A stretch of DNA of 45,826 nt, taken from contig JAZRFM010000009.1 in NCBI GenBank assembly GCA_045661345.1, positions 1 to 45,826 on the forward strand, in the 5' to 3' direction. Within the stretch, counting starts at the first letter, position 1. Each line of letters starts with the position of its first letter. The notes beneath the pieces were generated by a model. It did no database searches, had not been told where the DNA came from, and saw only the letters and a list, made by a program, of their open reading frames with translations. This document shows, piece by piece, positions 15,357-24,138 of the stretch. Source of the DNA: RUG12461 sp045661345. Lineage in GTDB: Bacteria > Bacillota > Clostridia > Lachnospirales > Lachnospiraceae. The translations under genes and the position numbers were made by a program.

Positions 15357-17543
15357 TTAAAACTTCTTCACAATCGTAAGAATATTCCGGTTGTCACGCC
15401 GTTCGTAGCGCATATCATCCATGGACTTCTTCACCATGAATATGCCGAGCCCGCCGATCTGACGCTCAGCCGCAGAAAGCGTGATGTCCGGATCCTCTTT
15501 GGCAACCGGATTATAGGGAATTCCGGTATCCACAAAGGTAATCGCCACACCGCCTTCTGTTTTCTCGATTTGGACGAGCGCATCTCCCACATGATCCACA
15601 TATGCGTAGCTTGCAATGTTCACAAAGATCTCTTCCACCGCGACATCAATGGTAAGCTGTGTCTTCATGTCGCAGTCCGTTTCCTCCAAAAAAGCTCCGA
15701 TAAAATCCTGTACTGCGGCGAGATTATCTACCTTTGCGTCGATTCGGAGTTCTTTCATTCGTTTACCTCCGTCCTCCTGGTACATCGCACCTCGATACCA
15801 AAGGGATAGCATTGTTGTATCATCGAATTGCTCCGCCTTTCCGACAAACCGCTCAATAGCTTCATGTATCCCTTCAATCGTATCCTGCGGATTTTCTGCA
15901 GGCGTATTGTTGAGCGCTTCTATCATCCGGTCTGTTCCGAACAGTTTCTCATTTATGTCTGTAGATTCCGGTACGCCATCCGTATAGAGAAACAGACGTC
16001 CGCCCGGAGGAAGTGTCAAAGTATATTCGCGGTATTTGATGCCCTTCATTGCGCCGCAGGCAAGACTGTGCTTGTCCTTCATCAGCACATACTGACCATC
16101 GTTCCCGCAGAGAGCGGGATATTCATGACCCGCACTGGATGCAACGATCTCTCCTGTGGAAATGGTCATAATCCCCAGCCACACGGTAACGAACATATCC
16201 ATCATGTTCTGCTCACACAGGCTGTCATTGACGCTTTGCATGATCTCGGCAGGAGAACCGCCCTGTTCGGTACGGTTACGGATCGCAGAACGGGATACCG
16301 TCATAAAGAGTGCCGCCGGAATCCCTTTGCCGGACACATCCGCCATCACCAGCGCAAGGTGGTCATCATCCACCAGGAAGAAATCGTAAAAATCTCCGCC
16401 GACCTCCCGGGCCGGTTTCATGGACGCGAAAAGATCAAATTCGTCCCTGTCCGGAAAGGCCGGGAAAATACTCGGCAGCATGGTCATCTGAATCTGTGTC
16501 GCAATGTCCAGCTCCGCATTGATCCTGGCACGGTCATTGATCATGGTGTCCAGGTCACGGAGATAGGAATTCATCTCCATCTCCATACTCTGCAGGGAAC
16601 GGGACAACTCATACAGCTCCGAGACCTTGATCAGCTCCGCATGTATTTCATTGAAAATGTGGGTCTCGTCTCTGGTGCCTGCTCGAAGCTCGTAGCTCTC
16701 CACAAACTGGTCTGCTTTGGCGGAAATCTCGCCGATGGGATCCGCAATATCCGCCTGCGTCATCCTTGCTACAAACAGACAGATGACTATCGTGAGAATC
16801 GCTGATACGACCGCCACTTCGATAATGTAAATCGCGACCCGGATCTGTACTTCATTGACGGGAATATCCGCCATCATGTAGCCGTAGATCCCTTTTGCCG
16901 TGTTGATGTATACGGCACGTCCGTCTGTCCATACTTCCTGATAGGTGGTGGAGTAGGAAATGAACCCGTCAAAATCACGTCCGGGCTCCTGCCCGTAGAT
17001 CGCGAGGCTTTTCCGATACATTTCCTCGGCACCCGTCATGTCTATTCCCAGCCGCTGGCAGGTGTAATAGACCGGCTGATGGAGCGAAAAAAGCTCTCCG
17101 CATGCAAGCACATTGACATCGGATGCGTCTATGATGTAGATCCCGATATTCAGATCCGGATAAATCAGCACATAATCCAATGCAGTGACACCAGTAGGCC
17201 TGCGCTCCACGTTCAGTGTCTGCCACACGTTCTGATAGAGGTCTGATTGTTGTATTTCCAAAAAATGAGAAAGATAGGTTTCCCTATCTGTCTCATATTC
17301 CGTTACCGGATCCTCTATGGAACAAAAAACCTCGTGACACGCTTCAGCAAGCTGCTGAAGATCCTGGGGCGGAACGGACTCCGCCGCCGCTCCTGTCACT
17401 GCCATCTCCATATCACTATAAGTCTCCGTCATCTCACCGACAAAAAAAATGGTTGCCACCGTGAGAAAGACAAAGCTCAAGAGAAGAGACACAACTACGA
17501 TCAGGGAGACTATCGACTGCTTGATCGAAGTCTTTTTTTTCAT
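15357..17543 (-). CDS. Membrane SpoIIE phosphatase fused to RsbW-like kinase
   Basis: A 728-residue two-enzyme protein. Residues ~15-40 and ~230-260 are membrane segments flanking an extracellular sensor; a HAMP-like and helical linker (about 260-350) leads to a PP2C/SpoIIE phosphatase (about 360-590) with metal ligands in EVGGDFYDF, MADVSGKG and LYTDGV. From residue 596 an RsbW-type HATPase follows with N box VEEIFVNIASYAY, G1 FVDTGIPYNP and G2 GGLGIFMVKK. Such kinases phosphorylate STAS antagonists and SpoIIE-type phosphatases reverse it, so both activities toward the STAS protein encoded 17 nt upstream may be in one chain. An internal ATG with strong ribosome site marks the kinase start. 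A target sigma factor is not visible nearby. Confidence 0.9.
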   Translation of the reverse strand: MKKKTSIKQSIVSLIVVVSLLLSFVFLTVATIFFVGEMTETYSDMEMAVTGAAAESVPPQDLQQLAEACHEVFCSIEDPVTEYETDRETYLSHFLEIQQSDLYQNVWQTLNVERRPTGVTALDYVLIYPDLNIGIYIIDASDVNVLACGELFSLHQPVYYTCQRLGIDMTGAEEMYRKSLAIYGQEPGRDFDGFISYSTTYQEVWTDGRAVYINTAKGIYGYMMADIPVNEVQIRVAIYIIEVAVVSAILTIVICLFVARMTQADIADPIGEISAKADQFVESYELRAGTRDETHIFNEIHAELIKVSELYELSRSLQSMEMEMNSYLRDLDTMINDRARINAELDIATQIQMTMLPSIFPAFPDRDEFDLFASMKPAREVGGDFYDFFLVDDDHLALVMADVSGKGIPAALFMTVSRSAIRNRTEQGGSPAEIMQSVNDSLCEQNMMDMFVTVWLGIMTISTGEIVASSAGHEYPALCGNDGQYVLMKDKHSLACGAMKGIKYREYTLTLPPGGRLFLYTDGVPESTDINEKLFGTDRMIEALNNTPAENPQDTIEGIHEAIERFVGKAEQFDDTTMLSLWYRGAMYQEDGGKRMKELRIDAKVDNLAAVQDFIGAFLEETDCDMKTQLTIDVAVEEIFVNIASYAYVDHVGDALVQIEKTEGGVAITFVDTGIPYNPVAKEDPDITLSAAERQIGGLGIFMVKKSMDDMRYERRDNRNILTIVKKF
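15756..15770 (-). promoter_or_regulatory. Internal ribosome site and ATG within SpoIIE-kinase gene
   Basis: In frame with the long gene, GGAGG (15766-15770) stands 7 nt before an ATG (15756-15758) that begins the kinase domain (MKELRID, residue 596). A second GGAGG lies a few bases earlier. This could yield a free 133-residue kinase in addition to the fusion. Confidence 0.5.
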
Positions 17544-17560
17544 ATATGCGTTCCCTGTGA

Positions 17561-17866
17561 TTAATCGTTTTCTATCGTCAAAATATCCGTAAACCCGGTC
17601 ACCTCGAAGATCTCCATGATCTCATCCGATGCATGACGGATGACCATGCTGCCGGACTGGCTGTTCATCGTCTTCTGTGCAGACAGAAGGACACGAAGAC
17701 CAGCAGAAGAAATGTAAGCAAGCTCGCTCACATCAAATACCAGACGGGTAATCCCCGCAAGCCCGTCTCCAAGCTCTTTCTCAAGCTCCGGAGAAGTGGT
17801 GGTATCCAATCTCCCGATCAGTTTTACGTCAAGATTGCTACCGTCTTTGTTTTTTTCGATCTGCAT
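17561..17866 (-). CDS. STAS-domain anti-sigma factor antagonist
   Basis: A 101-residue STAS protein of the SpoIIAA/RsbV type. The conserved strand-turn-helix ELAYISSAGLRVLL has the phospho-acceptor serine in the SSAG turn, at about residue 53-54. It is expected to switch partners according to phosphorylation by an HATPase kinase and dephosphorylation by a SpoIIE phosphatase. Start at 17866 has GGGAGGAAA upstream; the longer frame adds a low-complexity N/K/Q stretch that includes the ribosome site. Flanked by the HATPase-like gene (25 nt) and the SpoIIE-kinase fusion (17 nt). Confidence 0.92.
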   Translation of the reverse strand: MQIEKNKDGSNLDVKLIGRLDTTTSPELEKELGDGLAGITRLVFDVSELAYISSAGLRVLLSAQKTMNSQSGSMVIRHASDEIMEIFEVTGFTDILTIEND

Positions 17867-17891
17867 GTTTGTTTCCTCCCATTGTTGTTTA

Positions 17892-18512
17892 TTATTTGAA
17901 TTTTTTTTCAACTATGATATCTACTTTATGATCACGGATTCCGACACTTACGTCGTCCGCCAGATTAGCCAGCACTGATTTTTCAAGCTGATCCCATACT
18001 GTCTCGGTTTCTTTCTTCTCTGCGGGTGTCGGAAGATTCTCCCGGAATCGGGAAAGCGTCCAGTTGCCCGGCGAAAATGTCGTCGCGGTGGGTTCCATGC
18101 CGAAGGAATACAGTGCGTATGCCTCACCGTTTTGCGCATTCAGCTTTGCAACGTCATCAAAGCTTTGCAAACCGACCTCTATGAGATTGCGCAGAAATCC
18201 GCCCAGTCCTTTTGCTGCGGCATTCTTGCCGCTGGTGGAAGCAGCGATGAGCTCGGCACGTTTTTCATTGCTCATCTCCATCTTGGTCTGCAGATGAAGA
18301 TGGCATTTTCTCGTGTCGCCTTCGATCCAGAACATGGCAGTGTAATCACCGGTCAGGCCACGTACCATCCCCAGCAGTTCTTCTGTCAGGAGACGTATCC
18401 TGCGGGAATCCCGGACGGACAGATTCTGATACTCGGAAAAATGCTCCGCCTCGGAAAGCGCCAGAGCGATTCTCTCTTCTTCCCCATTCACATAGATGTG
18501 ATTTGTTTCCAT
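17892..18512 (-). CDS. Degenerate HATPase-like protein of the switch operon
   Basis: A 206-residue protein. Residues ~30-55 (RIRLLTEELLGMVRGL) resemble an HATPase N box, and KGLGGFLRNLI at about 100-110 resembles a G2 lid, but no DxGxG box lies between them, so ATP binding is doubtful. The C-terminal ~70 residues (WTLSRFRE... to VDIIVEKKFK) match nothing I recognise. It is the first gene of the STAS/SpoIIE operon, with its own promoter (-10 TACTAT) and an AAAGGA ribosome site. It may act as a non-enzymatic partner of the STAS protein; inference only. Confidence 0.65.
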   Translation of the reverse strand: METNHIYVNGEEERIALALSEAEHFSEYQNLSVRDSRRIRLLTEELLGMVRGLTGDYTAMFWIEGDTRKCHLHLQTKMEMSNEKRAELIAASTSGKNAAAKGLGGFLRNLIEVGLQSFDDVAKLNAQNGEAYALYSFGMEPTATTFSPGNWTLSRFRENLPTPAEKKETETVWDQLEKSVLANLADDVSVGIRDHKVDIIVEKKFK

Positions 18513-18552
18513 GTGATCCTTTTCTCACTCCTCATGCTTATAGTCACTCTCT

Positions 18553-18581
18553 ATAGTACACGAACATGAAAGAAAGTGCAA
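18553..18581 (-). promoter_or_regulatory. Promoter of the partner-switching operon
   Basis: On the minus strand TTGCAC (18576-18581) and TACTAT (18553-18558) are 17 nt apart, about 40 nt before the start at 18512. It separates the switch operon from the response regulator gene upstream. Confidence 0.6.
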
Positions 18582-18599
18582 AAGTTTTTTCCAGGGTTC

Positions 18600-20294
18600 C
18601 TAAAGCAGCCTGCGCGCTTTAAAGAACATATCAAGCTTCTCCAGAAGAGAGCTGCGGTCAATGGTCTTGAGGATGTAATCCACGGGCTTTAAGTTCAGTA
18701 CCCGCATGATACTGCCCTTATCCTGCTTTCCGGTAAGGAACATCACGGGAATATGATCGGTACCCGCCTCACTCTTCAGCATCTCCAGAAGCTGCGGGCC
18801 GTTGGTGATGGGCATCTCATAATCCAGCAGGATGAGATCCGGCTTGTTTCTGGCAAGCCAGCGGATCGCCAGAAGTCCCGAGCCTGCCATGACGACATCG
18901 TATCGATCCTCAAGCCAGGCCTTGATCAGCTCCATATAGGTCTCATCATCATCCACGATGAGGATCTTTCGCTTTTCGTCCTTCTTGGCATCCTCCCGGT
19001 AGAATTTCTCCAGAAAGACCAGAAACCGCTCCATGTCAAAGGGGCGCTCCACCCACTTTGTGATACAGCTTTCCGGAATGCTCTCCAGGGCGACATCATA
19101 TTCCGTGCGTGTCCCGATCAGGATCAAATGCTTATTCTGCTCCACCACGAGATCCTTCAGAAAAACCAGAGAATCCGTGTATTTATAGATCATCTCATCC
19201 ATATAATAGATCAGAAGATCCGCATACTCCTGATAGTTTTCCAGCTCATCCATCGCGATCCCGCATCTGGTACAGAGGAAATCGTTTGCTGCCAGGCGTT
19301 CCTCAAGCCCGCCCACCAGAATATGCTCCATGGCGCTGATCAGAAGGATCTTTCGCTCCAGGAAATGCACTTCTTCCTTGGTTTCCTCGGCATGGTGCGA
19401 ACGGATATCCGCCTTCAGGGCGCATCCCAACTCCCGGTAGGTCTGCAAAAACAGTGCGTTGCGTCTCTTGATCGTATCATAATCACCGGTGTTGCCGGCT
19501 TCTTCCAGAATTGACGCCTGTTCTGCCAGATCCCTGGCCCCGATCACCCCCGCCGAGCTCTTCAGGGCATGCACTTTGATCGTATAGTTCTTGACATCCC
19601 CTTTCCAGTAATAGTCCTCTATCTCATCCGCCTTTTTCTGCGCAGCATCGGAAAAAATCCTGACCGCCGAAAGATATCCCTCCGGAGACCCGTTGATCTG
19701 GATCCCGGAATCCACATCCAGTCCTTCCGTATCAATCAGCCATTCGGGAAGCGCGTCTCTCGCGAGATCCGACACGTCCTTTTTCTTTGGAACGTCCACA
19801 CTGAGGGATCCGCGTGCCACATACTTCGCTTCCTCCAAAGTCAGGGCACCGCCGGGAATCTCTGTCTCCGGCTCCGGTTTCCTGTCCTCTGAAAACTTCA
19901 CCGGTGCATGCTCCACGACTTTCAGATCCGGAATATAATCCCCGATTATTTTCTCCAGCTCGCGCTTCTGGATCGGCTTCTTGAGATAATCCTGAAATCC
20001 GGCCTTGAGATAGGTTGCCTTCGCATCCGGCGCGGTATTGCCGGTTATGGCGATACAGGGGCAGTTCTGATTCGGATTGCCGTCATGTCTGCGCAGATTG
20101 CGCAAAAGATCCATGCCGTTCATCCCCGGCATCAGATGGTCAAACAGCAAAAGCTCATAGGTATTCTCCTGCAGCAGGCGTAATGCCGTAGCGCCGTCTT
20201 TTGCCGTATCGATCGTAAGCCCCGACTTTTTCAGAAAGCTCGTCACAAGCCGCAGATTCAGTTCTTCATCATCGACAACCAGTAATCTGTACAT
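18600..20294 (-). CDS. Rec-Hpt-pseudoRec-Rec response regulator
   Basis: A 564-residue cytoplasmic phosphorelay protein. Residues 1-120 are a receiver (LLVVDDEE, phospho-Asp 52 in LFDHLMPGMNG, Lys in KKPIQ). Residues ~195-295 hold an Hpt domain with phospho-His 242 in KVHALKSSAGVIGA. Residues ~313-432 have receiver-like strands but no acidic phosphorylation site. Residues 443-564 are a second intact receiver (ILIVDDDE, Asp 491 in LILLDYEMPITNG). There is no kinase, DNA-binding or enzymatic output domain. It follows metF by 7 nt and lies directly before the STAS/SpoIIE operon. No ribosome site precedes the ATG; an extended -10 promoter sits so close that the transcript may be leaderless. Confidence 0.85.
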   Translation of the reverse strand: MYRLLVVDDEELNLRLVTSFLKKSGLTIDTAKDGATALRLLQENTYELLLFDHLMPGMNGMDLLRNLRRHDGNPNQNCPCIAITGNTAPDAKATYLKAGFQDYLKKPIQKRELEKIIGDYIPDLKVVEHAPVKFSEDRKPEPETEIPGGALTLEEAKYVARGSLSVDVPKKKDVSDLARDALPEWLIDTEGLDVDSGIQINGSPEGYLSAVRIFSDAAQKKADEIEDYYWKGDVKNYTIKVHALKSSAGVIGARDLAEQASILEEAGNTGDYDTIKRRNALFLQTYRELGCALKADIRSHHAEETKEEVHFLERKILLISAMEHILVGGLEERLAANDFLCTRCGIAMDELENYQEYADLLIYYMDEMIYKYTDSLVFLKDLVVEQNKHLILIGTRTEYDVALESIPESCITKWVERPFDMERFLVFLEKFYREDAKKDEKRKILIVDDDETYMELIKAWLEDRYDVVMAGSGLLAIRWLARNKPDLILLDYEMPITNGPQLLEMLKSEAGTDHIPVMFLTGKQDKGSIMRVLNLKPVDYILKTIDRSSLLEKLDMFFKARRLL

Positions 20295-20300
20295 GCACGT

Positions 20301-20328
20301 ATTATATCACATTCTTCAGGTTTTCCAA
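20301..20328 (-). promoter_or_regulatory. Promoter at end of metF, possible leaderless start
   Basis: On the minus strand TTGGAA (20323-20328), a 16-nt spacer ending TGA, and TATAAT (20301-20306), which overlaps the metF stop codon. Expected initiation about 7 nt downstream falls at the ATG of the response regulator (20294). Confidence 0.45.
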
Positions 20329-21165
20329 AATTCCCTTTGCAATCTCCGGCTTATTCATGGTGTACACATGGATATGTGTCAGGCCGTTGGCGATCAGATC
20401 CACGATCTGCTCGGATGCATAAAGGATGCCCACGGACTTCATTGCTTCCGGATTGTCACCGAACATGTCCACCATCGCTTTGAACCGGGGCGGCACACTG
20501 CACCCGGAGAGCTCAATGGAGCGTTTCATCTGCTGTTTGGTGGTCACCGGCATGATCCCTGCGAGAATCGGCACCGTAATACCTGCTTCCCGCATCCGGT
20601 ACAGGTAATTGTAGTAAATGGAGTTGTCAAAAAACATCTGTGTGGTCAGGAATTCACATCCCGCCTCCACTTTTTTCTTCAGATGGCGGATATCCTCCTT
20701 TTTGTCCCGCGCCTCCGGGTGCTTCTCCGGATAACAGGCACCGCCGATGCAGGCCTGAGGATAGACTTCCTTGATCATGCCGATGAGATCCGACGCGTGT
20801 GCAAAATTATCCTCTCCCGGAAAATCCGATCCTGCGGGAATATCGCCGCGTAGTGCCAGGATATTCTCAATACCGGCCTCCCTGATCCGCCCGATCTGCT
20901 CCTTCACCTCGCTTTTTGCGGAGCTGACACAGGTCAGGTGCGCCATGGACGCCACTCCTTTTTCCTGAATCCTTTTTGCAATGCGGATCGTATACGCGCT
21001 TGTCCCGCCGCCTGCACCGTAGGTACAGCTGATAAAGGAAGGACGCAGCTCTATGATCTCATCCACCGCCCTTTCCACGGTTTCAAAGCTCGCATCCGTC
21101 TTCGGCGGAAAGACCTCCATGGAAACCGTTACTCTTTCCTCACACAAAACCTCTGAAACTTTCAT
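20302..21165 (-). CDS. metF: Methylenetetrahydrofolate reductase
   Basis: A 287-residue FAD-dependent MetF that reduces 5,10-methylene-THF to 5-methyl-THF for methionine synthesis or the acetyl-CoA pathway. The barrel is marked by VSMEVFPPKTD at the N terminus, FISCTYGAGG, HLTCVSS and LALRGD, with EFLTTQMFFDN and GIMPVTTKQQ further on. Start ATG at 21165 has GGAGGGGAA. It follows engB by 10 nt at the tail of the tig-clpP-clpX-lon-engB run. No riboswitch precedes it. Confidence 0.95.
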   Translation of the reverse strand: MKVSEVLCEERVTVSMEVFPPKTDASFETVERAVDEIIELRPSFISCTYGAGGGTSAYTIRIAKRIQEKGVASMAHLTCVSSAKSEVKEQIGRIREAGIENILALRGDIPAGSDFPGEDNFAHASDLIGMIKEVYPQACIGGACYPEKHPEARDKKEDIRHLKKKVEAGCEFLTTQMFFDNSIYYNYLYRMREAGITVPILAGIMPVTTKQQMKRSIELSGCSVPPRFKAMVDMFGDNPEAMKSVGILYASEQIVDLIANGLTHIHVYTMNKPEIAKGILENLKNVI

Positions 21166-21175
21166 TTCCCCTCCT

Positions 21176-21763
21176 TCACGGGAGAATCAGGCGATCCATT
21201 TCCTCCCAAAGTTCCTCGCGTCCCTGTTTTGTTTCCGCCGAAAAAGCAAACAGCTTCGTACCGGTCTTCAGGGAAAGGGTTTCCCTGATCAGCTTCAACT
21301 GCTTTTCCTTTTGGGAACGCTTGATCTTGTCCAGCTTGGTACAGATGATGATCGGCTCATATCCCTGCCGGACGATCCAGTCATGCATCATTTTATCATG
21401 TTCTCCCGGTGCATGTCGAATATCCACCAGCAAAAAAACCGCACGCAGCATCCGGCTCTTCTGCAGATAGTTTTCGACCATCACGCCCCATTTTTTCTTT
21501 TCCGACTCCGGCACCTTCGCAAAGCCGTATCCCGGCAGATCGACCAGATACAGGTCATCGTTAATCCTGTAGTAATTGATGGTCTGTGTTTTCCCGGGCT
21601 GCGAAGAGGTACGCGCAAGAGACTTCCTGTTCATCAAAGCATTGATGAGAGAGGATTTCCCTACATTGGATTTCCCCGCAAAAGCCACCTCCGGCAGGGT
21701 ATTGTCCGGGAGCCTGCTTGTGATACCGCAGACGGTTTCCAGGGACACCTGTTTGATCACCAT
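21176..21763 (-). CDS. engB: Ribosome biogenesis GTPase EngB/YsxC
   Basis: A 195-residue small GTPase needed for 50S ribosome assembly. G1 is FAGKSNVGKSSLINAL, G3 DLPGYGFA, G4 TKLDK; all are intact. It follows lon by 15 nt, the classic lon-ysxC order of Firmicutes. Ribosome site AGGAACAGGA precedes the ATG. Confidence 0.96.
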   Translation of the reverse strand: MVIKQVSLETVCGITSRLPDNTLPEVAFAGKSNVGKSSLINALMNRKSLARTSSQPGKTQTINYYRINDDLYLVDLPGYGFAKVPESEKKKWGVMVENYLQKSRMLRAVFLLVDIRHAPGEHDKMMHDWIVRQGYEPIIICTKLDKIKRSQKEKQLKLIRETLSLKTGTKLFAFSAETKQGREELWEEMDRLILP

Positions 21764-21778
21764 AGCTTTTTCCTGTTC

Positions 21779-24118
21779 CTATCTGTCTGTTTTCCTGCTC
21801 GAACTTACGAAGGATGCCTTCAGTACCTCATCCATGGTTTCCACGTAGAGGATCTCTATGCCTTCCCGGATCTCCGCCTCGATCTCTTCGATATCCTTCC
21901 GGTTTTTCTTTGGCACCAGCACGGTTTGGATTCCGGCATTTTTGGCGGCCAGAATTTTCTCCTTCAGACCGCCGATGGGGAGCACTCTGCCCCGCAGGGT
22001 GATCTCCCCCGTCATCGCCACATCCGACCGGACCTTTTTCCCGGTGATGGCGGACAGCATGGCCGTCGCCATGGTGATCCCGGCGGAGGGACCGTCTTTT
22101 GGCACCGCCCCCTCGGGGATATGCACATGCAGATCATTCTCCCGGAAAAACTCTTTGGGGATCCGGTATTTTTTGCTGACGGAACGGATAAAGCTGATTC
22201 CGGCTTTGGCCGATTCCTTCATCACATCCCCCAGCTGTCCGGTCAGTTCGAGATCTCCCTTGCCGGGCATGACGTTTACCTCGATCTCCAGGGTGTCTCC
22301 GCCCACGGAGGTCCATGCCAGCCCGCGGACGATCCCGATCTCGTCTTCTTTGTTTCTGCGGTCAAAGGAGTATTTTTCTTTTCCGAGATAGCTTTCCAGA
22401 TTCTGTGCCGTGATCCTGACGGATTCCTTTTTGCCTTCATACACCGCCCGTGCGGTCTTGCGGCACAGCTCCCCGATCCGCCGTTCCAGAGAACGCACGC
22501 CGGCTTCCCTTGTATAGTGCCGGATCAGCTTCTGCAGGGCTTTGTCACTGATCTGAAACTGCCCGTCGTTCAGCCCGTTCTTTTGGGCCTGTTTTCTGAT
22601 CAGATGCTCCTTTGCTATGTGCATCTTTTCATTTTCCGTATAGGAAGAAACCTCAATGACCTCCATCCTGTCAAGAAGAGGTCTCGGAATGTCCTGTGCA
22701 TTGTTGGCGGTTGCCACAAACAACACCTCGGACAGGTCGATGGGCAGCTCCACATAATGATCCCGGAAAGCCTGGTTCTGCTCCGAATCCAGCACCTCCA
22801 GCAGCGCCGAGGAGGTATCTCCCTTGTAATCGCTGGACACCTTGTCGATCTCGTCCAAAAGGATCAGGGGATTTTTCACGCCGGAATACCGGAGGGCGGA
22901 TGCAAGCCTACCCGGCATGGCGCCGACATAAGTGCGCCGGTGTCCGCGTATCTCCGCTTCATCCCTCACCCCGCCGAGGCCGATCCGTACGTATTTTTTG
23001 TCAAGGGCCTTCGCCACAGAGCGCGCGATACTGGTTTTGCCGGTTCCGGGCGGTCCCACGAGGCAGATGATGGGGCTTTCGCCCTTTTCCGTAAGATTGC
23101 GCACCGCCAAAAACTCCAGCATCCGCTCCTTCACTTTTTTCAACCCGTAATGATCCTCATTCAGGATCTGTTCCGCATGGGCAAGATCCCGGTTGTCCGT
23201 GGATGTCTTGTCCCAGGGAAGCGCCAGCAGGGTTTCGATATATGCCCGCGCCACAGCGCTTTCGGAGGAATTACTGGAAATATTCAAAAACCGGTCGATC
23301 TCCTTTGCGATCCGGCCTTTGATCTCCTCCGATGCCTGCAGTGTCTCCAGCTCTCTTCGGAAGCCGTCGGCATCGCTCTCGGTGTTGTCCTCCTTCAGCT
23401 CTTTTTTGATCACCTTCATCTGCTCACGCAGGAGGTATTCCTTCTGATTCTGGTCAACCTGTTCCTTAACCTTTTCCCGGAATTCTTTCTGAAAAGAAGC
23501 CACATTGATCTCTGAGAGGAGGATCCCCATCAGAACCATGTAGCGTTCCTCCACCGTCGTGGCTTCCAGAAAACGCTGTTTTTCGGTGTATGCCACCGGC
23601 AGGTTATTGACGACCTGATCCATGAGCTTCGCGGGATCATCGATCTCATCAATCTGCCTTAAGAATTCCTTCCCGCTGCGTCCGGCAGCAACCACATATT
23701 TCCCATAGGTTTCCCGGAGGTTTCTGACCATGGCAGCTGCCGCTTCGGGAAGTACCCCCTTCCCTTCCTGATCGCCGTACAAAAGCACCTCTGCGATGAG
23801 ATGATCCTCTTCTTCCTCCAGTCTGCAGAGCTCCGCCCGTTCCTTGGCCTCCACCATAACGCGGACAACGCCGTCTTTCATCTTCAGCACCTGGCGGATC
23901 ACGGCAACCACGCCGATCTTATACAGTTCCGCGGTCTGGGGACGGTCGATCTCCGTATCCCGCTGCGTGACGAGGAATACCCGCTGATCCTCGTTCATAG
24001 CCGCTTCCACGGCACGCTTGGATCTGTCCCTGTTGACGTCAAAATGTGCGATCATCCCCGGAAGGATCGTCATACCGCGCAATGCTATCGTTGGAAAATG
24101 TCCGGTTTCCTGATACAT
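21779..24118 (-). CDS. lon: ATP-dependent protease Lon
   Basis: A 779-residue LonA. The N-terminal substrate domain (1-200) is followed by a coiled linker, an AAA+ module with Walker A GPPGTGKTS and Walker B LILLDEIDK, and the C-terminal protease with catalytic Ser in DGPSAG and Lys in GGLKEKILAAK. It degrades damaged and regulatory proteins in the cytoplasm. A GGGAGAG ribosome site precedes ATG 24118. A perfect 27-nt palindrome lies 21 nt upstream of the start, in the gap to clpX, and may control lon expression separately from the rest of the operon. Confidence 0.97.
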   Translation of the reverse strand: MYQETGHFPTIALRGMTILPGMIAHFDVNRDRSKRAVEAAMNEDQRVFLVTQRDTEIDRPQTAELYKIGVVAVIRQVLKMKDGVVRVMVEAKERAELCRLEEEEDHLIAEVLLYGDQEGKGVLPEAAAAMVRNLRETYGKYVVAAGRSGKEFLRQIDEIDDPAKLMDQVVNNLPVAYTEKQRFLEATTVEERYMVLMGILLSEINVASFQKEFREKVKEQVDQNQKEYLLREQMKVIKKELKEDNTESDADGFRRELETLQASEEIKGRIAKEIDRFLNISSNSSESAVARAYIETLLALPWDKTSTDNRDLAHAEQILNEDHYGLKKVKERMLEFLAVRNLTEKGESPIICLVGPPGTGKTSIARSVAKALDKKYVRIGLGGVRDEAEIRGHRRTYVGAMPGRLASALRYSGVKNPLILLDEIDKVSSDYKGDTSSALLEVLDSEQNQAFRDHYVELPIDLSEVLFVATANNAQDIPRPLLDRMEVIEVSSYTENEKMHIAKEHLIRKQAQKNGLNDGQFQISDKALQKLIRHYTREAGVRSLERRIGELCRKTARAVYEGKKESVRITAQNLESYLGKEKYSFDRRNKEDEIGIVRGLAWTSVGGDTLEIEVNVMPGKGDLELTGQLGDVMKESAKAGISFIRSVSKKYRIPKEFFRENDLHVHIPEGAVPKDGPSAGITMATAMLSAITGKKVRSDVAMTGEITLRGRVLPIGGLKEKILAAKNAGIQTVLVPKKNRKDIEEIEAEIREGIEILYVETMDEVLKASFVSSSRKTDR

Positions 24119-24138
24119 CTTTTCTCTCCCGATAAAGA

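Noticed and set aside
21053..23515. An 820-codon plus-strand ORF opposite engB and lon
   Set aside because: Antisense shadow; both minus-strand genes have intact catalytic motifs.
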